This document shows, piece by piece, positions 1 to 6,256 of a stretch of DNA of 6,286 bases (positions within the stretch are counted from its first letter, which is position 1; every line of letters begins with the position of its first letter). Position numbers and translations under genes: made by a program. This stretch comes from Caldiserica bacterium UBA646 (GTDB taxonomy: Bacteria; Caldisericota; Caldisericia; Caldisericales; Caldisericaceae), in the NCBI GenBank assembly GCA_002299965.1, contig DBOM01000056.1:1-6286 (forward strand). The letters are read 5' to 3'. The notes beneath the pieces are model-generated. The model was not told the DNA's origin and did no database searches. It saw nothing but the letters and a program-made list of their open reading frames with translations.

Positions 1-1275
1 ATTGGGATGATACATCAACATTTTATGCTTGTAGATACACTTACTGTTCTTGAAAATGTAGCATTAGGACTTAAATCTCAAGGTTTCTATATCAGAAAGC
101 CGGAAATTGCAAAACAAATAAAACAAATATCCGAAAAATATCATTTCAATATTAATCCATATTCCAAAATATGGCAACTCTCCGTTGGCGAGCAACAACG
201 CGTAGAGATTATAAAAACCCTGTTCAGGGGCGCTGAGATACTAATTCTTGATGAACCAACCGCCGTTCTAACTCCCCAGGAATCCAACGATTTGTTTAAA
301 ATACTTAAAAAATTAGTAAAAGAAGGTAAATCAATTATTTTCATCAGTCATAAGTTAGATGAAGTAATGGAAATTTCAGACAGAATAACAGTTTTAAGAA
401 AAGGAAAGGTAGTTGGGACAGTAAACAAAAAGGATGTAACTAAAAGTCATCTGGCTAAAATGATGGTGGGAAGAGAGGTGCTGTTTAGCTTAAAAAGAAA
501 CCCATTAAAAAGAAAAGGTGAGGTTCTGAAAGTAAAAGAACTTGAAGCATACAATGACAAAGGAATTAAGGCTCTGAAAAAAATAAGTTTTACAGTTGCT
601 GCCGGTGAAATTTTTGGCATAGCAGGTATTTCAGGTAACGGTCAAAAAATATTAGCCCAGGTTATCACCGGGTTAAGGCGAGCAACTAACGGTAAAGTAA
701 TCTTAAATGAAAAAGATATAACAAATGCTAGCCCAAAAGCTATCACAAGTAGCGGCGTAAATTATATTCCTCCGGATAGGCTCAAGGTCGGGCTGATCCC
801 AAACCTTAATACGGTAGAAAATGCCATCCTCCGCTCCTACGATAGAGAACCAATTTTAAAAAGAAATTTTATTGATTATGAAAAAGCAACAGAATACACC
901 AAATCACTCATTACAAAATTTAATATCATGGTGCCAAAAATAGATGCCCCGGTAAAGCTTCTTTCCGGCGGGAATATGCAGAAGCTCCTTTTAGCGCGAG
1001 AAATTGCTGAAGAGCCAAAGCTACTTATTGCTGTTCATCCCACACGAGGGCTAGATGTAGGAGCAACAGAATATATCAGAAAGCAGTTACTCAAGGAACG
1101 CGACAAGGGTTTAGCAGTATTGCTAATTTCAGAAGACCTGGATGAAATACTCATGGTGTCAGACAGAATTGGAGTAATATATGAAGGACAAATTATGGAT
1201 GTTATCAACATCGAAGATGCTGAGAGAAACAAAATTGGATTACTTATGGCTGGAGTAGATTCCGCAAGAAATTAA
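1..1275 (+). CDS. nupO: BMP-type nucleoside ABC importer, double ATP-binding protein (NupO/YufO-like), 5'-truncated by window edge
   Basis: This is the cytoplasmic ATPase that would power the two permeases encoded next. The reading frame is open from base 1, and Ile-Gly precedes the first visible Met (base 7). That Met is internal: it lies in the Q-loop region (MIHQHF), so about 80-90 N-terminal residues with the first Walker A are missing. Counting from the base-7 Met, NBD1 shows Q4, an LSVGEQQ signature at 58-64, Walker B ILILDEP at 78-84 and the H-loop His115. NBD2 shows a degenerate Walker A (GISGNGQK, 207-214), an LSGGNMQ signature (319-325), a Walker B-like LLIAVHPTRGLD (339-350), and Glu376 (SED) where the switch His would be. 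LSVGEQQR in NBD1 and HPTRGLD in NBD2 are typical of the BMP/sugar-type double ATPases. Purine nucleosides are the usual substrates of B. subtilis NupNOPQ and Treponema PnrA systems; the actual substrate here is inferred. Confidence 0.93.
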   Translation: MGMIHQHFMLVDTLTVLENVALGLKSQGFYIRKPEIAKQIKQISEKYHFNINPYSKIWQLSVGEQQRVEIIKTLFRGAEILILDEPTAVLTPQESNDLFKILKKLVKEGKSIIFISHKLDEVMEISDRITVLRKGKVVGTVNKKDVTKSHLAKMMVGREVLFSLKRNPLKRKGEVLKVKELEAYNDKGIKALKKISFTVAAGEIFGIAGISGNGQKILAQVITGLRRATNGKVILNEKDITNASPKAITSSGVNYIPPDRLKVGLIPNLNTVENAILRSYDREPILKRNFIDYEKATEYTKSLITKFNIMVPKIDAPVKLLSGGNMQKLLLAREIAEEPKLLIAVHPTRGLDVGATEYIRKQLLKERDKGLAVLLISEDLDEILMVSDRIGVIYEGQIMDVINIEDAERNKIGLLMAGVDSARN

Positions 1276-1294
1276 TTACGAAAGGATGTAAAAA

Positions 1295-2362
1295 ATGTTA
1301 CTGTTTGAAAAACGAGAAAATGTTTCTACTAAATTAAAGGTAGCCATTCCGCTAATATCTGTATTTTTGGGTTTAGTCGCAGGAGCTATTGCAATCCTTT
1401 TTACGCGGACTAACCCACTTATAGTATATCAGGCACTGGTCAAAGGCGCATTTAGCAGCGTTTATACGTTCTCAGAAACACTCGTAGTTGCCATTCCTCT
1501 AATCTTAATCTCAGCAGGATTAATAGTCGCATTCAAAATGAACTTTTGGAATATCGGAGCATACGGTCAATACATTATTGGAGCTATTTTTGGAACGTTT
1601 TTCGCTCTCAATATGCCTGCTACAATGTCAAGGCCACTGCTCCTTACCATTATGTGCCTTGCCGGCATTTTGGGAGGAGCTCTTTGGGGATTGATACCCG
1701 CTGCGTTAAAAGCCTTCTGGGAAGTAAACGAAGTTATTTCTACATTGCTTTTAAATTATATCGCACTCTATATATTAAAATATTTGATGTATGGTCCATG
1801 GAGAAATCCGGCAAGTCACGGTTTTCCGCTATCAAAACCATTTGAATTAAATGCCCAACTCCCACGATTATTAATGCGCACAAGAGTTCATCTTGGCTTG
1901 ATTTTAGGTATTATTGCTGTAATTATTGTCTATATTCTTATTACAAAAACTAAATTTGGATATGAAATACGGGTAATAGGCGAGAATAAAAGAGCAGCAA
2001 GATATGGTGGGATCAACATAACAAAAAACATTTTCATAGCGATGGCTATAAGCGGAGGATTAGCTGGACTCGCTGGCCTGGCACAATTATCCGGCGTTAT
2101 ACATATGCTTCAGATAGAGATTAACCCGGGATATGGGTACACTGCCATCATAGTTGCCTGGCTTTCTTCATTAAACCCAATTATAGCAATGTTTGTATCG
2201 GTCATTTTTGGTGGCCTGGAAGCTGGTGGGTATCAAATACAAATGGCTATACGAGTCCCATTTGGCATTGTAGGCACCATAGAAAGTGCCGTTTTATTCT
2301 TCTTGCTGGGCGGTGAAATATTTAAGAGGTACCGAATAAAACTCAGGAGGAATACATCATGA
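1295..2362 (+). CDS. nupP: BMP-type nucleoside ABC transporter permease (NupP/YufP-like)
   Basis: This is an inner-membrane permease of the BPD_transp_2 type (355 aa, the usual length for the NupP subunit). Hydrophobic segments lie at about 16-37, 63-80, 87-105, 115-139, 146-165, 199-217, 245-268, 281-308 and 323-342. The motif FGYEIRVIGENKRAARYGG (221-239) is the conserved cytoplasmic loop of this family that contacts the ATPase. The motif MNFWNIGAYGQY (82-93) corresponds to the family's 'N-IG-EGQ' segment. AAAGGATG at 1281-1288, 6-8 nt before the ATG, supports the chosen start. It lies 19 nt after the ATPase gene and overlaps the next permease by 4 nt (ATGA). It is expected to form a heterodimeric channel with that second permease. 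Confidence 0.93.
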   Translation: MLLFEKRENVSTKLKVAIPLISVFLGLVAGAIAILFTRTNPLIVYQALVKGAFSSVYTFSETLVVAIPLILISAGLIVAFKMNFWNIGAYGQYIIGAIFGTFFALNMPATMSRPLLLTIMCLAGILGGALWGLIPAALKAFWEVNEVISTLLLNYIALYILKYLMYGPWRNPASHGFPLSKPFELNAQLPRLLMRTRVHLGLILGIIAVIIVYILITKTKFGYEIRVIGENKRAARYGGINITKNIFIAMAISGGLAGLAGLAQLSGVIHMLQIEINPGYGYTAIIVAWLSSLNPIIAMFVSVIFGGLEAGGYQIQMAIRVPFGIVGTIESAVLFFLLGGEIFKRYRIKLRRNTS

Positions 2363-3300
2363 AATTAACGGCTACTACAATTATTATAACGCTACTCGCC
2401 ACCACGGTACGTTCTGGCACCATACTTTTGTTCCCTACTGTTGGCGAAATATTTGCTGAAAGATCCGGAATACTAAACCTTGGCATAGAAGGAATGATGA
2501 TTATTGGTGCATTTTTCGGTTTTGTTGCAGCATATATAACAAAAAATCCATACCTTGGATTTGTCGTCGGAACACTTGCAGGAGGTGTTGCAGCACTCAT
2601 TTACGCCTTTATATCGATAACACTCAGAGGAAACCAGGTAGTAAGCGGACTGGCTTTAACAATTTTTGGATTAGGTATCACCAGTTTTTATGGTCAGAGA
2701 TGGATAAATAATAAATTGCCGGAAAGCATCCCTACTGTCGTAATACCCGGACTTTCTAAAATACCATTTATAGGTCCGGTATTTTTTAGACAAGATTATA
2801 TTGTATATTTTTCTTATATTCTTGTACTTGCCCTGTGGTTTATCCTCTACAAAACAAAACCGGGAATACATCTACGAGCAGCCGGGCAAAATGCAAGAGC
2901 TGCTGATGCAATGGGAGTAAATGTAAATGCCACCCGTTATTTTTGGACATTCTTTGGTGGACTCATGGCGGGTGCTGGCGGGGCATACCTGACAGTAGCG
3001 TATGCACCTTTCTGGTTAGAGGGAATTACAGCAGGCAGAGGATGGATTGCAGTTGCACTTGTTATCTTTGCCATGTGGAATCCCATTAATGCACTTATTG
3101 GTGCATACTTATTTGGAGGGATAACTGCTTTGCAATTCCAACTTCAAGCATCTGGCACTACAATACCTTCCTCTCTCCTCAGCATGCAGCCATACCTTCT
3201 TACTTTTATCATAATTATTATTGCAACACTCATTGTGCGTGCCAGACATCTTGGAGCGCCTAAAGAATTAGGAACACCATACGCAAGGGAGGAGAAATAA
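2359..3300 (+). CDS. nupQ: BMP-type nucleoside ABC transporter permease (NupQ/YufQ-like)
   Basis: This is the second inner-membrane permease of the importer (313 aa, normal for NupQ). The hallmark ERSGILNLGIEGMM (34-47) is diagnostic of this subfamily. It is followed by the cytoplasmic ATPase-contact loop GIHLRAAGQNARAADAMGV (169-187) and a conserved GITAGRGWIA segment (222-231). Hydrophobic segments fall at about 4-30, 42-61, 66-87, 94-110, 148-165, 194-215, 227-239, 243-262 and 278-294. AGGAGG at 2345-2350 sits 8 nt before the ATG and fixes the start. The ATG overlaps the stop of the upstream permease (ATGA), consistent with coupled synthesis of the two halves of the pore. The stop is 2 nt before the PLP-enzyme gene. 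Confidence 0.93.
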   Translation: MKLTATTIIITLLATTVRSGTILLFPTVGEIFAERSGILNLGIEGMMIIGAFFGFVAAYITKNPYLGFVVGTLAGGVAALIYAFISITLRGNQVVSGLALTIFGLGITSFYGQRWINNKLPESIPTVVIPGLSKIPFIGPVFFRQDYIVYFSYILVLALWFILYKTKPGIHLRAAGQNARAADAMGVNVNATRYFWTFFGGLMAGAGGAYLTVAYAPFWLEGITAGRGWIAVALVIFAMWNPINALIGAYLFGGITALQFQLQASGTTIPSSLLSMQPYLLTFIIIIIATLIVRARHLGAPKELGTPYAREEK

Positions 3301-3302
3301 GC

Positions 3303-4535
3303 ATGAGCTACATTAAAAAATTAAAATGTTTACTATGCGGCGCAGAATACAGCCCCGAGGAGGTAAAATATACCTGTCCTAAATGCGGAGACGAAGGCAT
3401 TCTTGAGATAATATATGACTACGAAGAGATAAAAAAACATTTTACAAAGGAATCTCTTACAGATAGCAGGGACTATTCAATGTGGAGATATTTGCCTCTT
3501 TTGCCTGTAGATGACCCATCTAAAATTGGACCTCTAAAAGTAGGATGGACGCCTCTTTATTCGGCCGAAAGGATAAGAAAAGATCTTGATATGCAATATC
3601 TCTGGATTAAAGATGACGGAAGAAACCCTACCGCGTCTTTAAAAGACAGGGCATCAGCCATTGCTATTGTCAAAGCGCAAGAACTTGGAGAAAAGATTAT
3701 AACCTGTGCTTCCACGGGAAATGCAGCGTCATCCCTTGCGGGGGCTTCTGCTTCTGTGGGATTGAAAAATTATATATTCGTGCCTAAAACAGCACCAAAG
3801 GCAAAGATTGCTCAGCTTCTCGTATTTGGAGCCACTGTATTTGCAGTAAATGGTACTTACGATGAGGCATTTGAATTATCTATAGAAGCAACAAAAGAAT
3901 TTGGCTGGTACAACAGAAATACCGCATTTAACCCATATATGGTGGAAGGGAAAAAAACAGTCGCGCTAGAGATTATCGAAGAGATGAATTTTGAAGTTCC
4001 CGATTATGTGTTTGTATCAGTCGGTGATGGGTGCATCATATCTGGCGTCGCAAAAGGTTACACCGACATGTATAGCTTAGGTTTTATTGACCGCCTTCCA
4101 AAACTTGTCGCAGTGCAAGCCGAAGGATGCCGGCCTATCGTAGATGCTGTAAATGGTGATGGCACAGTAAAATTTGTGGAACCTAACACACTAGCAGACA
4201 GCATCGCAGTAGGCGTGCCTAGAAATAGAGTAATGGCCATCAGGGATATTGAAAATTCAGAGGGATTTGGTATTGCAGTCAGTGACGACGAAATAATCGA
4301 AGCTATCAAATACCTTGGCTCAACAGAGGGCATTTTTGCAGAACCTGCTGGATCCACCGCATTTGCGGGGGCACTGAAAGCCTTAAAAAATGGTAAAATA
4401 TCAAAAGCTGATAAAGTTGTAATAATTGTCACGGGAAATGGACTTAAAGACGTCGAAAGTGCAATAAAAGCAGGAGGGGAACCTCTTGTAATAAATCCTG
4501 ATATTGAGTCCATAAAAAAAGCTTTAAACAAATGA
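3303..4535 (+). CDS. thrC: Threonine synthase family PLP-dependent enzyme with N-terminal Cys4 zinc-ribbon-like motif
   Basis: This is a fold-type-II PLP enzyme of 410 aa. Residues 9-28 carry CxxC-x12-CxxC (C9, C12, C25, C28), the zinc-ribbon-like lead found in many bacterial and archaeal threonine synthases. The PLP lysine is K114 in NPTASLKDRAS (108-118). The cofactor-ring Asn is N140 in CASTGNAASS (135-144). The phosphate-binding loop is SVGDGCIISG (239-248), and TGNGLKD (377-383) closes the active site. Threonine synthase converts O-phosphohomoserine and water to threonine and phosphate, and automatic annotation would stop there. However, the phosphate loop differs from the GNAGN form usual in threonine synthases, no hom or thrB is nearby, and the gene is embedded between transporter and hydrolase genes. 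A lyase or ammonia-lyase acting on an imported or released amino acid is a real alternative. AAGGGAGGAG at 3285-3294 supports the start. Family is secure; exact reaction is not. Confidence 0.85.
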   Translation: MSYIKKLKCLLCGAEYSPEEVKYTCPKCGDEGILEIIYDYEEIKKHFTKESLTDSRDYSMWRYLPLLPVDDPSKIGPLKVGWTPLYSAERIRKDLDMQYLWIKDDGRNPTASLKDRASAIAIVKAQELGEKIITCASTGNAASSLAGASASVGLKNYIFVPKTAPKAKIAQLLVFGATVFAVNGTYDEAFELSIEATKEFGWYNRNTAFNPYMVEGKKTVALEIIEEMNFEVPDYVFVSVGDGCIISGVAKGYTDMYSLGFIDRLPKLVAVQAEGCRPIVDAVNGDGTVKFVEPNTLADSIAVGVPRNRVMAIRDIENSEGFGIAVSDDEIIEAIKYLGSTEGIFAEPAGSTAFAGALKALKNGKISKADKVVIIVTGNGLKDVESAIKAGGEPLVINPDIESIKKALNK

Positions 4536-5659
4536 CTTCGGAAGAAAAATTAGAAGTAACACAACTCCTAAAACAACTTATTAATATAGAAAGCACAAAC
4601 CCCCCGGGGAAAGAGAATAAAATTGCAAATTTCATAAAAAATTATCTTTCGGAAAATAAAATACCAGCAGAGCTTGTTTATCTTGCCAAAAACAGAAGCT
4701 CAATTGTCGGACGAATTGACGGCACCAGTAAACGCAATATTGCACTCTGTGGACATCTAGATACCGTAAAGGTGAATAAAAATAAATGGAGCAAACCACC
4801 CTTTAAGGGAATTATAGAAAACGGAAAGATGTACGGACGCGGAGCATCTGACATGAAGGGTGGTATCGCAGCAATTCTTTACGCCACAGTCCTCTTAAAA
4901 AGAAACAATATTGTACCAGATAAAACAATTGTTCTTGCACTCACAGCAGATGAAGAACAAAAATATAGCGGGGCAAAAAAACTCCTTGAAAAGGGCTATT
5001 TTGATGAAACTGAATTTCTTATTATTGCAGAACCCACAGATTCTAAAGTATATATAGGCGAAAAGGGAGAACTATGGATAAGAGCAATATTCCATGGAAA
5101 AGCTGCACACGGTTCTACTCCGGAACTAGGAAATAATGCAATAATCGCAGGAAGTAAATTTGTGTTGCATGTACAAGAATTATCCGATAAAACCTTCACG
5201 GAACACTTTTACTTTGGCAAAACATCCCTTAATGTTGGGCAATTTAGTGGAGGCGTCCAGGTAAACATCGTCCCTGATTACTCTGAAATAATGCTTGATT
5301 TTAGAGTAATTTCACAGGAAAATAAAGAAAAAGCTGTTACTCTTGTGAATATTGCAGGTAGAAAAGTAGCAGATGAAACAAATGTGAAGTTTGAAAGCGA
5401 AATATTTAGTTATCATCCTCCTATTTTTTCTGATCCGTCAAATTTTTTCGTAAACAAATTCATTCAAAAAACACAAATTAAACAAGGAGGAATAATAGGT
5501 TATTGTACTGATGGGGCCACAATCATACCAAAAAAACAAATACCATTTGTCATTTACGGTCCGGGAACAATTGCTCTCGCACATCAACCGGATGAATATA
5601 TCACGTTAAATTCTTTATATAAAGCAGTCGACAATCTCACTGCATTTTTAATAAAATAA
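4532..5659 (+). CDS. M20 family metallohydrolase (ArgE/DapE/YgeY-like)
   Basis: This is a cytoplasmic zinc-dependent amidohydrolase/peptidase of 375 aa with no signal peptide. All expected metal and catalytic residues are visible: H75 and D77 in GHLDTV, bridging D107 in GASDMKGG, general base E141 and metal ligand E142 in ADEEQ, E167 in AEPTD, and H351 in LAHQPDE. The lid/dimerisation domain (about 180-290) carries the conserved His193 in AAHGSTPE. The late active-site segment CTDGATI (325-331) differs from what I remember of ArgE (CTEAP) and DapE (GGTSDGRF). It is closer to the STNGVSI I recall in YgeY. The ATG overlaps the stop of the PLP-enzyme gene (ATGA) and has no Shine-Dalgarno site in the 20 nt before it, so translation probably depends on reinitiation. 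Likely substrates are N-acylated or carbamoylated amino acids or small peptides; this is not resolved by sequence. It is the last gene of the operon. Confidence 0.88.
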   Translation: MTSEEKLEVTQLLKQLINIESTNPPGKENKIANFIKNYLSENKIPAELVYLAKNRSSIVGRIDGTSKRNIALCGHLDTVKVNKNKWSKPPFKGIIENGKMYGRGASDMKGGIAAILYATVLLKRNNIVPDKTIVLALTADEEQKYSGAKKLLEKGYFDETEFLIIAEPTDSKVYIGEKGELWIRAIFHGKAAHGSTPELGNNAIIAGSKFVLHVQELSDKTFTEHFYFGKTSLNVGQFSGGVQVNIVPDYSEIMLDFRVISQENKEKAVTLVNIAGRKVADETNVKFESEIFSYHPPIFSDPSNFFVNKFIQKTQIKQGGIIGYCTDGATIIPKKQIPFVIYGPGTIALAHQPDEYITLNSLYKAVDNLTAFLIK

Positions 5660-5696
5660 CAAGTTTGTTTTCTGTATTAATTAAATAAAAAAATCT

Positions 5697-5948
5697 TTAC
5701 TCTATTGGAGAGATGCCTATAACTCTTTCTCTGTTAACTAATATAAAACCAACTTTTCGGACTTCCATCGTTCCATTTACCGGTTGAATTTCTGCATCGG
5801 TTATTGCTAAAAAAGATCGATCTTTCATAAATTTATTTAGTGCATCAGAAAACCTCATGTTTGTTGGAACGCTTATTATCCCTTTTATGACAAATGATTG
5901 AGTGAGAATTAAAACATGCATCTGCACGGTATTTAATCCTAATGCCAT
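5697..5948 (-). CDS. Small conserved hypothetical protein (83 aa), possibly DUF6812-like
   Basis: I do not recognise a function. The product is 83 aa, with no signal peptide, no cysteines and no enzyme motif. The pattern suggests a small beta-rich fold: a hydrophobic strand (about 9-16), a second strand with a turn (about 18-28, VIKGIISVP), a short helix MRFSDALNKFM (31-41), strand FLAITDAEI (46-54), and two C-terminal strands (about 61-72, 75-81). The arrangement 'I-G-I-x-V-P...R-x-SD-LN...F-x-A-x-T-D-A' resembles short single-domain proteins assigned to DUF6812, recalled only from memory. A strong Shine-Dalgarno (5955-5963) selects the Met at 5948 over the internal Met10. The gene converges on the M20 gene with only 37 nt between stops and lies downstream of rpsU behind a terminator, so it probably has its own promoter. 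Confidence 0.8.
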   Translation of the reverse strand: MALGLNTVQMHVLILTQSFVIKGIISVPTNMRFSDALNKFMKDRSFLAITDAEIQPVNGTMEVRKVGFILVNRERVIGISPIE

Positions 5949-5954
5949 TTAAGA

Positions 5955-5963
5955 TACCTCCTT
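5955..5963 (-). promoter_or_regulatory. Ribosome binding site of the 83-aa protein gene
   Basis: The minus strand reads AAGGAGGTA here, a near-perfect Shine-Dalgarno. Seven bases separate the AGGAGGT core from the ATG at 5948. It decides the start and supports the small ORF as a real gene. Confidence 0.85.
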
Positions 5964-5981
5964 TTTTTGCTAAAAACTCAT

Positions 5982-6010
5982 GTAATGCCTTAACTAAATT
6001 TCTCTCTCAA
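5982..6010 (-). promoter_or_regulatory. Weak sigma-70-type promoter candidate for the 83-aa protein gene
   Basis: On the minus strand TTGAGA (6010-6005) matches five of six bases of the -35 consensus. After 17 bases comes CATTAC (5987-5982), a poor -10 with three of six matches. Transcription would begin near 5975, giving a leader of about 27 nt that includes the Shine-Dalgarno. An alternative -10, TATAAG (6019-6014), is better but lacks a -35. A promoter is expected because the rpsU terminator lies just upstream; the exact one is uncertain. Confidence 0.25.
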
Positions 6011-6040
6011 AAACTTATATTTCTAATTTTACAGGCATTA
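5983..6040. repeat. Imperfect inverted repeat in the leader region of the 83-aa protein gene
   Basis: TAATGCCT (5983-5990) is repeated as its exact reverse complement AGGCATTA (6033-6040), 42 bases apart. Just inside, AAATT and AATTT extend the symmetry after a short mismatch. It could be a pair of operator half-sites or the base of an RNA hairpin. An 8-base match in an AT-rich 80-base gap can arise by chance. Confidence 0.35.
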
Positions 6041-6041
6041 G

Positions 6042-6081
6042 ATAAAAAATAAAGCAGAGTTAACCCTGCTTTATTTTTTAT
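6042..6081 (-). terminator. Intrinsic terminator of rpsU (symmetric, bidirectional form)
   Basis: There is a perfect 16-bp stem, 6042-6057 pairing with 6066-6081, around an 8-base loop (6058-6065). The loop-proximal part is AAAGCAG/CTGCTTT and the outer part is A6/T6 flanked by T-A pairs. Read on the minus strand it lies 2 bases after the rpsU stop and ends in ATTTTTTAT, a classical terminator. Because the stem includes A and T runs on both sides, it could also act on plus-strand transcripts that run through from the convergent operon. Confidence 0.88.
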
Positions 6082-6083
6082 GA

Positions 6084-6245
6084 CTACTTTTTCTTTGCGT
6101 CTTTTTGTTTTCTTTTTACACTAGGCGGCACATAAAATCGCCTCTTCTTTAACTCAGAGTACAATCCTTCTTTAATGCATTCCCTTTTAAATCTTCTTAA
6201 AAGATCTTCAATAGATTCATTTCCTCTTTTTCTTACGTTTGCCAC
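6084..6245 (-). CDS. rpsU: 30S ribosomal protein S21
   Basis: This 53-aa, highly basic protein belongs to the small ribosomal subunit, where S21 sits near the 3' end of 16S rRNA and assists initiation. The N-terminus VANVRKRGNESIEDLLRRF (V1 read as Met) matches the family pattern, in which a conserved 'ESIEDLLRRFKR' helix is followed by a central Cys (C23 here). A basic second helix ELKKRRFYVPPS then leads to the usual Lys/Arg-rich tail (VKRKQK, ending in KKK). Length is at the short end of the normal range. The start is GTG: no ATG occurs in frame, and GGAG (6256-6253) lies 7 bases before it. It was too short to be called by a typical length cut-off. The gene is followed at once by a strong terminator. 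Confidence 0.93.
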   Translation of the reverse strand: MANVRKRGNESIEDLLRRFKRECIKEGLYSELKKRRFYVPPSVKRKQKDAKKK

Positions 6246-6252
6246 AATTTCA

Positions 6253-6256
6253 CTCC
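6253..6256 (-). promoter_or_regulatory. Ribosome binding site deciding the GTG start of rpsU
   Basis: GGAG on the minus strand, followed by 7 bases and GTG at 6245-6243. The frame stays open upstream to the window edge, so this site plus the alignment of the N-terminus to S21 is what fixes the start. Confidence 0.6.

Noticed and set aside
7..9. ATG at base 7 as the true start of the ATPase gene
   Set aside because: It lies inside the conserved Q-loop region, the frame is open to base 1, and Walker A of the first domain would be missing; the gene starts before the window.
1276..1294. Regulatory element between the ATPase and first permease genes
   Set aside because: The 19 bases hold only the Shine-Dalgarno and spacer; no promoter or hairpin fits.
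1546..1845. 99-codon plus-strand ORF inside the first permease gene
   Set aside because: It lies in another frame of a clear membrane protein gene; the composition is not protein-like and no separate start signal is present.
4058..4531. 157-codon minus-strand ORF inside the PLP-enzyme gene
   Set aside because: It is antisense to a well-conserved enzyme gene, has no ribosome binding site I can see, and its Ser/Ala/Pro-rich translation is typical of a shadow frame.
5658..5672. Possible terminator after the M20 gene (AACA-AGTT-TGTT followed by TTCTG)
   Set aside because: The stem is only 4 bp with three A/T pairs and the T run is broken by C and G; too weak to call.
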